From positions 1 through 46,275 of the forward strand of contig JAJZPI010000010.1 in NCBI GenBank assembly GCA_021811275.1: DNA of 46,275 nt, read 5' to 3'. The notes under the pieces were generated by a model that had not been told where the DNA came from, did not search any database, and saw only the letters and a program-made list of their open reading frames with translations. Source of the DNA: Deltaproteobacteria bacterium (GTDB lineage Bacteria > Desulfobacterota > Desulfarculia > Desulfarculales > Desulfarculaceae). Positions within the stretch are counted from its first letter, which is position 1, and every line of letters starts with the position of its first letter. A program made the position numbers and the translations under genes. Of the stretch, positions 7,490 through 16,227 are shown in pieces.

Positions 7490-9205
7490 ATGAGATTCAG
7501 CCAGACCCTCATCCCCACCATGAAGGAAACCCCCTCCGAGGCGGAGGTGATCTCCCACCAGCTCATGCTGCGCGCCGGCTTCATCCGCAAGCTGGCCGCT
7601 GGCATCTACACCTGGCTGCCCATGGGCCTTAGGGTTTTGCGCAAGGTCGAGCGCATCGTGCGCAACGAGATGGACCGGGCCGGGGCGCGCGAGCTCTTGA
7701 TGCCCGGGGTGCAGCCGGCTGACCTCTGGCAGGAGTCGGGCCGCTGGGAGCACTACGGACGCGAGCTCTTGCGCTTCAAGGACCGGCACGACCACGACTT
7801 CTGCCTGGCCCCCACCCACGAGGAGGTCATCACCGACCTGGTGCGCCACGAAATACGCTCCTACCGCGACATGCCGCTGAACCTGTATCAGATACAAACC
7901 AAGTTCCGCGACGAGATACGCCCCCGCTTCGGGGTCATGCGCGCCCGCGAGTTCCTGATGAAGGACGCCTACTCCTTCGACGTGGACGAGGAAACCAGCG
8001 CGACCAGCTACCGGACCATGTACGCCGCCTACAAGGCGGTGTTCGACCGCCTGGGCCTGCGCTACTCCGTGGTTGAGGCCGACTCCGGGGCCATCGGCGG
8101 CTCCTTCAGTCACGAGTTCATGGTCCTGGCCGAAACCGGCGAGGACGACATCGCCAGCTGCGGCTCCTGCGACTTCGCCGCCAACGTGGAGAAGGCCCCG
8201 GTCGCGCCGCGCCAGGGGCAAGCCCCCGCCCCGGTGGCGCAGGTGACCGAGGTGGCCACGCCCGGGGCCCACACCGTGGAGCAGGTGGCGGCCTTCCTGA
8301 AGGTTGCTCCAGCCGACATCGCCAAGACCATGATCTACCTGGCCGACGGCCAGCCGGTGGCGGCCATGGTGCGCGGCGACCGCGAGGTCAACGAGGTCAA
8401 GCTAAAGAACATGACCGGAGCGGCCGAGCTGGTGCTGGCCTCGCCCGCGGCCATCGTGGAGACCACCGGCGGGCCGGTGGGCTTCTCCGGGCCCCTGGGG
8501 CTCAACATGCCGGTCTACGCCGACCAGGAGCTGGCCTTCTCGGCGGCGCTGGTGGTGGGCGCCAACAAGAAGGACACCCATTTGACCGGGCTGCACATCA
8601 CGCGCGACCTCCCCCAGGCCCGCCAGGCCGATTTGCGCAACGCCGCCCTTGGCGACCCCTGCCCCCGCTGCGGCGGCGAGATTTCCTTCGCCCGCGGCAT
8701 CGAGGTGGGCCACGTCTTCCGCCTGGGCACCAAGTACTCCGACGCCCTGGGCGCGACCTACCTGGACGCGGAAGGGCAAGCCAAACCCATCGTCATGGGC
8801 TGCTACGGTATCGGAGTAAGCCGCATCGTGGCTGCGGCCATCGAGCAGGGCCACGATGAAAACGGCATCATCTTCCCCCTGGCCATCGCCCCGGTCACGG
8901 TGGCGGTGCTGCCCATGGCCGTGGACGGCGAGGTCTGGGAGACGGCCAAGCGCCTGCACGACGAGCTGTGGGAGGCCGGCGTTGACGCCCTCCTGGACGA
9001 CCGCGACCTGCGGCCCGGGGTCAAGTTCAAGGATAGCGACCTCATGGGCACGCCCCTGAAGCTGGTTGTCGGCAAGAAGGGCCTGGCCGAGGGCAAGGTG
9101 GAGTTCAAGCTGCGCAACGGCGGCCAGGTGGAGATGCTGCCCCTGGCCGAGGCGGTGGAGCACGTGCGCAGGCTGGCCCGGGAGGGCGGGGCGCAGTTCA
9201 TTTAG
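7490..9205 (+). CDS. proS: Prolyl-tRNA synthetase
   Basis: This class II aminoacyl-tRNA synthetase charges tRNA-Pro. At 571 residues it is the long bacterial type with an inserted editing domain. The N-terminal catalytic half shows motif 1 ([27 protein letters not shown], in part), motif 2 ([26 protein letters not shown]) and the ATP-binding TPTHEEV-like [12 protein letters not shown]. The YbaK-like editing insertion spans about 240-390. Motif 3 is [11 protein letters not shown], followed by the anticodon-binding domain. The start ATG at 7490 follows TAAGGACCGACC. The gene sits directly after the AT-rich island. Confidence 0.97.
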   Translation: MRFSQTLIPTMKETPSEAEVISHQLMLRAGFIRKLAAGIYTWLPMGLRVLRKVERIVRNEMDRAGARELLMPGVQPADLWQESGRWEHYGRELLRFKDRHDHDFCLAPTHEEVITDLVRHEIRSYRDMPLNLYQIQTKFRDEIRPRFGVMRAREFLMKDAYSFDVDEETSATSYRTMYAAYKAVFDRLGLRYSVVEADSGAIGGSFSHEFMVLAETGEDDIASCGSCDFAANVEKAPVAPRQGQAPAPVAQVTEVATPGAHTVEQVAAFLKVAPADIAKTMIYLADGQPVAAMVRGDREVNEVKLKNMTGAAELVLASPAAIVETTGGPVGFSGPLGLNMPVYADQELAFSAALVVGANKKDTHLTGLHITRDLPQARQADLRNAALGDPCPRCGGEISFARGIEVGHVFRLGTKYSDALGATYLDAEGQAKPIVMGCYGIGVSRIVAAAIEQGHDENGIIFPLAIAPVTVAVLPMAVDGEVWETAKRLHDELWEAGVDALLDDRDLRPGVKFKDSDLMGTPLKLVVGKKGLAEGKVEFKLRNGGQVEMLPLAEAVEHVRRLAREGGAQFI

Positions 9206-9221
9206 CACACTGGGGGCGGTC

Positions 9222-9767
9222 ATGAAACGGGCGTTGCTGGTCATCGACGTGCAGAACGAGTACTTCACCGGCATGCTGCCGGTGAGCCACCCCGCCGGCA
9301 GCCTGGACAACATCCTGGCCGCCATGGACGCCGCCCAAGCCAAGGGCGTGCCGGTGGTGGTGGTGCAGCACAGTTCCCCCCAGGCGGGTTCGCCGGTCTT
9401 CGCCAAGGGCGGTCCCGCCTGGGAGCTGCATCCGAAAGTGGCCTCGCGCTCCCGCGCCCATTACATCGAAAAGAACCTGCCCGGCAGCTTCATCAACACC
9501 GACCTCGAGGCCTGGCTGAGAGGCCAAGGCGTGCAGGCCGTGGCCATCGCCGGCTACATGACCCAGATGTGCTGCGACACCACATCCCGCCAGGCCATGC
9601 ACCTGGGGTTCAAGGTGGAGTTTCTTTCCGACGCCACCGGAACCCTGGACATAGCCAACGCGGCGGGCAAGGTCACGGCCGAGGAGCTGCACCGGGCCAT
9701 CCTTGTCACCCAGGCCATGCTCTTCAGCCAGGTCATGACCACGGGGGAGTGGATAGCGGGTCTTTAG
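9222..9767 (+). CDS. Isochorismatase-family cysteine hydrolase
   Basis: The 181-residue protein has the isochorismatase-like fold motifs: RALLVIDVQNEYF with the catalytic Asp near the N-terminus, HYIEKNLPGSFINTDLEAWL with the conserved Lys, and the nucleophile block IAGYMTQMCCDTTSRQAMHLGF with the catalytic Cys, then LSDATGTL. Members hydrolyse isochorismate, nicotinamide, N-carbamoyl compounds or similar amides; the substrate cannot be read here. The ATG at 9222 follows a G-rich site (TGGGGGCGGTC), 16 bp after the proS stop. It may be co-transcribed with proS and with the (p)ppGpp gene after it. Confidence 0.9.
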   Translation: MKRALLVIDVQNEYFTGMLPVSHPAGSLDNILAAMDAAQAKGVPVVVVQHSSPQAGSPVFAKGGPAWELHPKVASRSRAHYIEKNLPGSFINTDLEAWLRGQGVQAVAIAGYMTQMCCDTTSRQAMHLGFKVEFLSDATGTLDIANAAGKVTAEELHRAILVTQAMLFSQVMTTGEWIAGL

Positions 9768-9803
9768 CCGCCAGGCCGCGGGGCGGGAGGTAGCCGGCGC
9801 GCC

Positions 9804-11948
9804 GTGCAGCGCATCAACGAAATAATCGACGCCGTCAGGGAGTATCACCCCCAGGCCGACGTGGGCGCGATCATGAAGGCCTACGTCTTTTCGGCCAAGG
9901 TGCACTCCGGCCAACTGCGCAAGTCCGGCGAACCCTACCTCAGCCACCCCCTGGCCGTGGCCGCGCTCATGGCCGAGATGCACCTGGACGTGGCCAGCAT
10001 CTGCGCGGCTCTCCTGCACGACACCGTGGAGGACACCACCGCCACCCTGGAGGAGGTGGGCAAGATTCTGGGCCCGGAAGTGGCGGCCCTGGTCGACGGC
10101 GTGACCAAGATCAGCCTGCTGGCCGCCCCCACCAAGACCGCCCGTCAGGCCGAATCCCTGCGCAAAATGATCCTGGCCATGGCCAGCGACATCCGGGTGC
10201 TGCTGCTCAAGTTGGCCGACCGCCTGCACAACATGCGCACCCTGGGATTCATGCCGCCCGAGAAGCAGCGCGCGGTGGCCCGCGAGACGCTCGACATCTA
10301 CGCCCCCATGGCCCACCGCCTGGGCATCCGCCGCTGGCAGGCCGAGCTGGAGGACTTGGCTCTCTACTACCTGGACCCCCAGCTCTACCGCCAGATTCAG
10401 GACGGGGTGGCCACCCGCCAGGGCGACCGCGAGAAATTCATCGCCGAGATGCGCGATCAGATCAAAAAGGTCATGGCCGAGCACGGCATCGAGTGCCGGG
10501 TGGACGGGCGGCCCAAGCACTTCTACAGCATCTACCAGAAGACGCAACGACGGGGCGTGGACATCGACGGGCTCTACGACCTCATCGCCTTCCGGGTGGT
10601 GGTGGGCACGGTAAAGGAATGCTACGACGCCCTGGGGGTGATCCACAACACCTGGAAGCCCATCCCGGGCCGCTTCCGCGACTACATCGGCATGCCCAAG
10701 CCCAACATGTACCAGTCCCTGCACACCTCGGTGGTCGGCCCCCTGGGCCAGCGCATGGAGGTGCAGATACGCACCGAGGAGATGCATCGCATCGCAGAGG
10801 AGGGCATCGCCGCCCACTGGCAATACAAGGAGCAGGGCGCGGGCGACGAATCCGAAGAGAAGCGCTTCTCCTGGCTGAGAAGGCTTCTGGACTGGCAGCG
10901 CGACCTAGAGGATCCCTCGGAGTTCATGCAGTCCCTACGCATGGACCTCTACCCCGAGGAGATATTCGTCTTCACCCCGGGGGGCGAGGTCAAGGAGCTG
11001 CCCCGGGGGGCCACTCCGGTGGACTTCGCCTACTCCATCCATACCGAGGTGGGCCACCAGTGTGTGGGAGCCAAGGTCAACGGCCGCATGGTGCCTTTGC
11101 GCCACGAACTGGCGACCGGCGACCAGGTGGAGATTCTCACCCAGGCCAACCACAGGCCCAGCAAGGATTGGCTGGGCTTCGTGGCCAGCAGCCGGGCCCG
11201 CTCCAAGATCACCTCCTTTATCCGCGAGAGCGAACGCACCAAGGCGGTGGCCCTGGGCCGGGAGCTCATGGACCGCGAACTCAGGAAGCACAGCTTGACC
11301 TTGAACGGGATCATCAAGGAGGGCAAGCTGGAGCCGGTGCTCGCGGCGCTCTCCTTCAAGGAGGCGGACCTGCTGCTGGCGGCGGTGGCCTATGGCAAGG
11401 TTTCGCCGCGCCTGGTGATCAACCGCGTCCTTCCCCGCCCGGAGGAGGAACCCAAGAAGCCCGGCTTCCTGGAGCGCTCCCTAAGCCGCTTCCGCAAGCG
11501 CCCCAGCGGCGGCATCAAGGTCCGTGGCGTGGACGACGTGCTGGTGCGCTTCGCCAAGTGCTGCAACCCCCTGCCCGGAGACCCCATCAGCGGATATATT
11601 TCGCGCGGCCGGGGGGTCAGCGTGCATCTTGCTTCCTGCCCCCAGCTCGCCCAGGTGGAGCCCGAACGCCGGGTGGAGGTGGAGTGGGACGTGCCCGAGG
11701 ACCACCTCCGCCCAGTCCGGATACAGGTGGAGAGCGGCGACCGTTCGGGCATCCTGGCCGACCTGGCCGGGGCGCTCAAGCAACGAGGCATCAACATCCT
11801 GGAGGCCGAGGTGCATACCACCGAGAACCACCGGGGGATAGCCACTTTCCTGATCCAGGTTCACGACGCCGGACAGCTCAAGCTGGTGCTGGGCGACTTG
11901 AAACGCATCAAGGGCGTCAACAGCGCCAAGCGCCTGGGGCTGGTTTAG
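9804..11948 (+). CDS. Bifunctional (p)ppGpp synthetase/hydrolase (RSH family)
   Basis: This stringent-response enzyme makes and degrades (p)ppGpp. It is 714 residues, typical for long RSH proteins. The HD hydrolase domain is intact, with YLSHPLAVAALMAEMH and the HDTVEDT motif at 72-78, arguing for a hydrolase-competent Rel/SpoT-type enzyme. The synthetase domain follows (about 230-345, including GRPKHFYSIYQKT, GLYDLIAFRVVV and YIGMPKPNMYQSLHTSVVGP), then the TGS domain (about 390-450, IFVFTPGGEVKELPRGATPVDFAY in part). A conserved Cys-containing segment (RFAKCCNPLPGDPISGYISRG) precedes a C-terminal ACT domain. The start is GTG at 9804. It converges with rpmB, and a strong hairpin lies between them. 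Confidence 0.95.
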   Translation: MQRINEIIDAVREYHPQADVGAIMKAYVFSAKVHSGQLRKSGEPYLSHPLAVAALMAEMHLDVASICAALLHDTVEDTTATLEEVGKILGPEVAALVDGVTKISLLAAPTKTARQAESLRKMILAMASDIRVLLLKLADRLHNMRTLGFMPPEKQRAVARETLDIYAPMAHRLGIRRWQAELEDLALYYLDPQLYRQIQDGVATRQGDREKFIAEMRDQIKKVMAEHGIECRVDGRPKHFYSIYQKTQRRGVDIDGLYDLIAFRVVVGTVKECYDALGVIHNTWKPIPGRFRDYIGMPKPNMYQSLHTSVVGPLGQRMEVQIRTEEMHRIAEEGIAAHWQYKEQGAGDESEEKRFSWLRRLLDWQRDLEDPSEFMQSLRMDLYPEEIFVFTPGGEVKELPRGATPVDFAYSIHTEVGHQCVGAKVNGRMVPLRHELATGDQVEILTQANHRPSKDWLGFVASSRARSKITSFIRESERTKAVALGRELMDRELRKHSLTLNGIIKEGKLEPVLAALSFKEADLLLAAVAYGKVSPRLVINRVLPRPEEEPKKPGFLERSLSRFRKRPSGGIKVRGVDDVLVRFAKCCNPLPGDPISGYISRGRGVSVHLASCPQLAQVEPERRVEVEWDVPEDHLRPVRIQVESGDRSGILADLAGALKQRGINILEAEVHTTENHRGIATFLIQVHDAGQLKLVLGDLKRIKGVNSAKRLGLV

Positions 11949-11988
11949 AGCGAGGAGCGGCGGGGGGGCAGCGCGGCAGCAAAGCGAA

Positions 11989-12013
11989 CCGGGAGGGCCT
12001 GGGACCCTCCCGG
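11989..12013. terminator. Hairpin between convergent RSH gene and rpmB
   Basis: A perfect 9-bp stem (CCGGGAGGG / CCCTCCCGG) with a 7-nt loop sits between the two convergent genes. The U-tract is poor on both strands (TTCGCTTT on the minus side), so termination efficiency is uncertain. Confidence 0.5.
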
Positions 12014-12034
12014 CGTATGCGGCGGAAAAATAGC

Positions 12035-12226
12035 CTAGGCGGGCTTGACGATCTTGCCCGAGCGCAGGCAAGAGGTGCAAATCCGCACCCGGCGCACGCG
12101 GCCGTTCTCCAGGGCGCGCACACTCTGAAGATTGGGGTTGAAGCGCCGCTTGGTCTTGTTGTGGGCATGGCTGACGTTGCAGCCCACCTGGGGCCGCTTG
12201 CCGCAGATTTCGCAGACCTGGCTCAT
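12035..12226 (-). CDS. rpmB: 50S ribosomal protein L28
   Basis: The 63-residue basic protein has the L28 pattern: N-terminal [20 protein letters not shown], then [12 protein letters not shown] and a C-terminal [13 protein letters not shown]. Two CxxC pairs (CEIC and CTSC) indicate the zinc-binding form of L28. The ATG is preceded by an excellent ribosome binding site (AGGAGGTGATTCC). It is expressed alone from a promoter whose spacer contains a run of nine G. Confidence 0.96.
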   Translation of the reverse strand: MSQVCEICGKRPQVGCNVSHAHNKTKRRFNPNLQSVRALENGRVRRVRICTSCLRSGKIVKPA

Positions 12227-12291
12227 GGAATCACCTCCTGCCTATTTTCATCCCCGGCAAGCCCCGGGGCGTGGCATTCGCTAGAGGCCGA

Positions 12292-12320
12292 AATATACCC
12301 CCCCCCACCGGGCCTGGCAA
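12292..12320 (-). promoter_or_regulatory. rpmB promoter with a G9 tract in its spacer
   Basis: On the minus strand TTGCCA (12315-12320) and TATATT (12292-12297) are separated by exactly 17 bp, of which the nine next to the -10 box are all G. The rest of 12227-12402 contains no gene that I can see. Confidence 0.6.
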
Positions 12321-12402
12321 GTGTTTTGAATGACTTTTCCGGCTTGGGCCGCCCGGCCGCGCCCCCTCGACGCAAGTGACGGACGCGGTTCGCGAGCCGT
12401 AA

Positions 12403-13098
12403 TCAGACATGGGCTGACAACTGTTGCCTGATGAAATGCGCCACCTCGGCTGCCGGGCGGAAGACTCCGTGATGGCCCTCGGCCAAAACGTCGGCCTCCA
12501 GGTCCAGCAGGCGCTGCATGCTGGACCGCCATTGGCCCAGATCCGAGCCGAAGGCGGGGGAGAACGGGCCGTGAATATCCTGGCCAAACAATATCTTGTG
12601 GCCATCAACCTCGCACCAGGCGCAGACCGAGCCCGGGGTGTGCCCCGGGGTGTGCACGATCCGGAGGGCCACATCCTCCCGTACTTGCAAAATATCGTCA
12701 TCCGTGAGCAGGGCGTCCGGCTGAACCGTCTCCAACCGCAGGCCATACCAGCTTGCCGCGCTACGCAGGGGGTCTCCGCTGGTCAGGACGGGGGCGTCCA
12801 ACCCATGGATAAGCACCTTGCAGCCGGTGAGCCGCTGGATCTCAGCCGCCCCGCCAATGTGGTCGATGTGGGCGTGGGTCAGAAGCAGATGGGACAAGGG
12901 CTGGTCGAGCAGGCCGCTGACCATGTCCAGTATCCGCCGAGCGCTGGGGCCGGCCCCGCAGTCTATGAGCACCTGGGCCTGGCTGCCGGCCACCAGGTAG
13001 CTCAGGCAATCCCGGGGGTCGCTCAAGTCGGGGCCGCCGACCATATGCACTCCGGTGGCGATTTTGCGCGGCGCGGCTGGCGATATATCGCGGGGCAT
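12403..13098 (-). CDS. MBL-fold metallo-hydrolase
   Basis: This 231-residue protein is a metallo-beta-lactamase fold hydrolase. The metal-binding motif THAHIDH is at 74-80, followed by H153 in HTPGHTPGS and D174 in LFGQDIHGPF, and a C-terminal EGHHGVF. It resembles the glyoxalase II-like branch; the substrate is unknown. It is transcribed divergently from the arsenosugar-type operon, with about 200 bp between start codons. The shared intergenic region could link them, but nothing in the sequence proves a functional tie. Confidence 0.85.
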   Translation of the reverse strand: MPRDISPAAPRKIATGVHMVGGPDLSDPRDCLSYLVAGSQAQVLIDCGAGPSARRILDMVSGLLDQPLSHLLLTHAHIDHIGGAAEIQRLTGCKVLIHGLDAPVLTSGDPLRSAASWYGLRLETVQPDALLTDDDILQVREDVALRIVHTPGHTPGSVCAWCEVDGHKILFGQDIHGPFSPAFGSDLGQWRSSMQRLLDLEADVLAEGHHGVFRPAAEVAHFIRQQLSAHV

Positions 13099-13236
13099 TG
13101 CGCTGTCTTCCTTGCCGGCTGGTTGATATTGCCTGGATTCTTACCGGGTTCAAACCAGGCGACGTTACTAGTATGAAGCCATTAACCCGCACCTTACAAG
13201 CCTCGTCAAGCCCCCGGCGGTCAAGGCCGCCCAAGG

Positions 13237-13265
13237 TTGCCAAAGCCGTTGGCCAAGAATAGTAT
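13237..13265 (+). promoter_or_regulatory. Promoter of the arsenosugar-type operon
   Basis: TTGCCA (13237-13242) and TAGTAT (13260-13265) are separated by 17 bp. Transcription would start near 13272, which fixes the first gene's start at the downstream ATG (13303) and not further upstream. Confidence 0.55.
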
Positions 13266-13302
13266 ATCGTTGCAGACCACCACCGACCCCCCGGAGACGC
13301 CC

Positions 13303-13635
13303 ATGGACAACTACTACGACCCCAGCGACCTGCAGCAATTCGCCCGGATCGGCGAGGACGCACCCCAATTGGCCGGAAAGTTCTTTGACTATTACCAGGC
13401 CGTGTTCGCCGAGGGCGAACTGAGCGCGCGGGAGAAATCCCTGATAGCCCTGGCCGTGGCCCACACCGTGCAGTGCCCCTATTGCATAGAGGCCTATACC
13501 AAGGCCAGCTTGGAGCAGGGCTGCTCCCGGGGCGAGATGGTCGAGGCAGTGCACGTGGCCTGCGCCATCCGGGGCGGGGCCTCCTTGGTACATGGCATGC
13601 AGATGCGCCGTCAGGCCGAGAAGGTATCAATATAG
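13303..13635 (+). CDS. Arsenosugar biosynthesis-associated peroxidase-like protein (CMD family)
   Basis: The 110-residue protein belongs to the carboxymuconolactone decarboxylase/AhpD-like family. The redox CxxC is C58-P-Y-C61 (HTVQCPYCIEAYTKASLEQG), followed by EMVEAVHVACAIRGGASLVHG, which is the pattern of the small CMD protein found next to arsS. I take the start at ATG 13303 (GGAG 6 nt upstream), since a longer reading would begin inside the promoter. The protein ends 12 bp before the arsS start, so the two genes are co-transcribed. A role as redox partner or peroxidase for the radical SAM step is proposed in family annotations but cannot be shown here. Confidence 0.85.
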   Translation: MDNYYDPSDLQQFARIGEDAPQLAGKFFDYYQAVFAEGELSAREKSLIALAVAHTVQCPYCIEAYTKASLEQGCSRGEMVEAVHVACAIRGGASLVHGMQMRRQAEKVSI

Positions 13636-13647
13636 GCGAGACGCGCG

Positions 13648-14598
13648 GTGCCCTCCTTCGCCCAGACCCTGCGCGCTCACCAGCTTGATTTGGTGCGCGG
13701 CGCAACCCAGACCTTGCAGGTCAACTTGGGGCTTAGGTGCAACCAGGCCTGCCGTCACTGCCACCTGGAGGCCGGCCCGGCCCGTAGCGAGCTGATGGAC
13801 CTGGCCACCGTGGAGGCGGTGCTGGCCTACGCCCTGCGGGGCGGCTTCACCACCCTTGACATCACCGGCGGCGCCCCGGAGATGAACCCAAACCTGGAGC
13901 GGCTCATCGCCGGCGCGGTCCGGCCCGGGCTACGGGTCATGTTGCGCGCCAACCTCACCGCCTTGGGCCGGCGCGGTCCGGAGCTTATGGAATTCCTGGC
14001 CGCCCAAGGGGTGGCGGTGGTGGCCTCCTTCCCCAGCCTGAGCCCGGGCCAAGCCGACGCCCTGCGCGGAGAGGGCGTCTTCGCGGCCTCGCTGGACGCC
14101 CTCGCGCGCTTGAACGCCCTGGGCTACGGCCGCCAAGGCAGCGGCCTGGAACTGGACCTGGTGGCCAACCCCACCGGGGCCTTCCTCCCCCCGGCCCAGG
14201 CCGCCACCGAGAAGCGCTACCAGGCCGAGATGAAACGGCGCTGGAACCTGAGCTTTAACCACCTCTACTGCTTCGCCAACGTGCCCCTGGGCCGCTTCGA
14301 GGGCTGGTTGCGAAGTTCCGGCAATTATGACGGCTATCTGGAGCGCCTGAGCTCCCAGTTCAACCCCTGCGCCGTAGCCGACCTGATGTGCCGCAGCCTG
14401 GTATCCGTGGACTGGCGGGGGCATCTCTTCGACTGCGACTTCAACCAGGCCGCCGGGCTGCCCATGAACGGCCGGCGCATCCACGTCGATGACATGACAG
14501 GCCTCCCGCCCCTTGGCCAGCCCATCGCCCTGGGTGACCACTGCTTCACCTGCACCGCCGGCGCGGGGTTCACCTGAGGAGGGGCCATCGCCGCCTGA
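13648..14598 (+). CDS. arsS: Arsenosugar biosynthesis radical SAM protein ArsS, probable selenoprotein (Sec at in-frame TGA 14575-14577)
   Basis: ArsS-type enzymes are radical SAM proteins reported to attach a 5'-deoxyadenosyl group to methylated arsenic. The cluster motif is C31-N-Q-A-C35-R-H-C38 (CxxxCxxC), followed by DITGGAPEMN and a C-terminal DUF3641-like region. The ordinary reading stops after 309 residues at HCFTCTAGAGFT. The next codons, GGA GGG GCC ATC GCC GCC TGA, extend it to GAGFT-U-GGAIAA. From memory, homologues end in CTAGAGSSC-G-G or carry selenocysteine at that Cys, and the family includes known selenoproteins. A hairpin that meets bacterial SECIS criteria starts 14 nt after the TGA. 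I therefore annotate Sec at residue 310, for a total of 316 residues. The start is GTG 13648, with a weak ribosome binding site. If Sec is not decoded, the product simply lacks its last seven residues. Confidence 0.8.
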
Positions 14599-14607
14599 GT
14601 TCAGGCG
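14575..14607 (+). promoter_or_regulatory. Putative bacterial SECIS element after arsS TGA
   Basis: After TGA (14575-14577) the mRNA can form a perfect 6-bp stem, CGCCTG (14592-14597) with CAGGCG (14602-14607), around the loop AGTT. The loop starts 20 nt after the TGA and has G in its second position. Bacterial SECIS elements need a loop 16-37 nt after the UGA, a stem of at least 4 bp and a G in the first two loop bases. The second stop (14596-14598) lies at the top of the stem. Confidence 0.55.
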
Positions 14608-14638
14608 CTGGCAAAACCGCCGGAGAACGGAGCCCCCC

Positions 14639-16189
14639 ATGCCTGACGCCTCTACCGACCCGCCCCGGGCCTCGTCCCTGCCCCTGGACGAACACAATCG
14701 GAGTCTCTTGGCGCGGGTCCGTCCAGAGGGTTGGACCAACCCCCAGCCCGCGCCGGGATACCATCTGGTGGTGATCGGCGGCGGCACCGCCGGCCTGGTC
14801 GCGGCCGTGGGCGCGGCGGGCCTGGGGGCCAAGGTGGCGCTGGTGGAGCGCGATCTCCTGGGCGGCGACTGCCTGAATGTGGGCTGCGTGCCCAGCAAGG
14901 CCCTGATCCGCGCCGGCCGGGCCATGGCCGAGCTGAAGCGCGCCGCCCAACTGGGCCTGCGCGGGGCCGAGGCCGTCAGCGCCGACTTCCCCGCGGTCAT
15001 GGCCCGGTTGCGCTCCTCCCGCGCACGCCTGAGCGCTCACGATTCGGCCGAGCGCCTGAAGGGCTTGGGCATCGACCTTTTTCTGGGCCAGGGGCGCTTC
15101 AGCGGGCCGGAGACGGTCGAGGTCGAAGGGCGCGCGCTACGCTTTTCCCGGGCGGTGATCGCCACCGGCTCCTCGCCGGGCGGGCTGCCCTTCAAGGGCC
15201 TCATGGAAACGGGCTACCTCACCAACCGCGATGTATTCAACCTGAACGAGCTGCCCCGCCGCCTGGCCGTGTTGGGCACCGGCCCCCTGGGTTGCGAACT
15301 GGCCCAGGCCTTCCAGCGCCTGGGCGCGGCGGTGGTCATGGTCGGCCGCTCGGGCCAGATCATGACCCGGGAGGACCCCGAGACCGCCGCGCTGGTGGCC
15401 CGCAGCATGGTCCGGGACGGCCTGGACCTCAGGCTAAACACCAACGTGACCCTGGTGGAAAGAGGCATGGGGGGCAAGCGCCTGGGCAAGCTCTTGCATT
15501 TGGAGTCCGGAGGCCGAGCCGAAGTCGTGGAGGTGGACGAAATCCTGGTCGGGGCCGGCCGCGACCCCAACCTGGCGGGCCTAGACCTGGAGGCCGCGGG
15601 CGTGGACCACGACCGCCGTCAGGGGGTCAAGGTGGACGACTATCTGCGCACCACCAACCATCGCATCTTCGCCGCCGGCGACGTCTGCCTGGCCCAGAAG
15701 TTCACCCACGCCGCCGATGCCGCCGCCCGCCTGGTCATCCAGAACGCCCTGTTCGCCCCTACCGCGCGCTGGAGCTCCCAGCAAGTGCCCTGGTGCACCT
15801 ACACCGACCCCGAGGTGGCCCACGTGGGGCTCTATCCCGATCAGGCCAACAAAAAGGGCGTTGTCGTGGAGACCATCCGGGTGGAGTTCAACGACTTGGA
15901 CCGGGCGGTGCTGGACGCCGAGGAGGATGGCCTGCTCAAGCTGCACCTGCAAAAAGGGGGGGACAGGATCCTGGGCGCGACCCTGGCCGCGGCCCACGCC
16001 GGGGAGATGATCGGCGAGATAGCCCTGGCCATGCGGGCCGGGCTGGGCTTGAAGACCGTGGGCCAGGTCATCCACCCCTACCCCACCCAGGCCGAGGTCT
16101 TCAAAAAGGCCGCCGATACCTTCAACCACACCCGCCTCACCCCAGCCGTGAAGCGCTGGATCGGACGCTGGCTGGCCTGGCGCGGTTGA
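14639..16189 (+). CDS. FAD-dependent pyridine nucleotide-disulfide oxidoreductase (mercuric reductase-like)
   Basis: This 516-residue flavoprotein has an FAD-binding Rossmann motif (VVIGGGTAGLVAA, 44-56) and the redox-active disulfide C78-L-N-V-G-C83 in GGDCLNVGCVPSKALI. It also has an NAD(P)H-binding segment (AVLGTGPLGCELAQAF), FAAGDVC for FAD, and a dimerisation domain ending in IHPYPTQAEVFKKAAD. It lacks an N-terminal HMA metal-binding domain and the C-terminal Cys pair of true mercuric reductase. It has a 40-residue N-terminal extension of unknown role. Such enzymes are frequent in arsenosugar-type clusters, and here it follows arsS by 40 bp. A thiol- or arsenic-reducing role is inference. 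Confidence 0.85.
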   Translation: MPDASTDPPRASSLPLDEHNRSLLARVRPEGWTNPQPAPGYHLVVIGGGTAGLVAAVGAAGLGAKVALVERDLLGGDCLNVGCVPSKALIRAGRAMAELKRAAQLGLRGAEAVSADFPAVMARLRSSRARLSAHDSAERLKGLGIDLFLGQGRFSGPETVEVEGRALRFSRAVIATGSSPGGLPFKGLMETGYLTNRDVFNLNELPRRLAVLGTGPLGCELAQAFQRLGAAVVMVGRSGQIMTREDPETAALVARSMVRDGLDLRLNTNVTLVERGMGGKRLGKLLHLESGGRAEVVEVDEILVGAGRDPNLAGLDLEAAGVDHDRRQGVKVDDYLRTTNHRIFAAGDVCLAQKFTHAADAAARLVIQNALFAPTARWSSQQVPWCTYTDPEVAHVGLYPDQANKKGVVVETIRVEFNDLDRAVLDAEEDGLLKLHLQKGGDRILGATLAAAHAGEMIGEIALAMRAGLGLKTVGQVIHPYPTQAEVFKKAADTFNHTRLTPAVKRWIGRWLAWRG

Positions 16190-16227
16190 GGGGACACGCG
16201 AACCGCCATGCCCTTCCTGAACGAACC

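Noticed and set aside
9198-10823. 541-residue minus-strand open frame opposite the hydrolase and RSH genes
   Set aside because: It is a shadow of the GC-rich coding strand, with low-complexity His/Gly/Leu translation and no ribosome binding site.
10493-12379. 628-residue plus-strand frame overlapping the RSH gene in another phase
   Set aside because: Its sequence is Gly/Arg/Pro-rich shadow translation; the RSH frame carries the HD, synthetase, TGS and ACT motifs.
13237-13302. Upstream start for the CMD-family gene
   Set aside because: It lies on the -35 box of a good promoter, and the 22 extra residues are not family-like. ATG 13303 with GGAG upstream fits better.
14731-16227. Plus-strand open frame upstream of and continuous with the glycosyltransferase, suggesting a 950-residue protein
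   Set aside because: The first part overlaps the FAD oxidoreductase in the wrong phase and is Gly/Arg/Pro-rich. The real gene starts at 16228.
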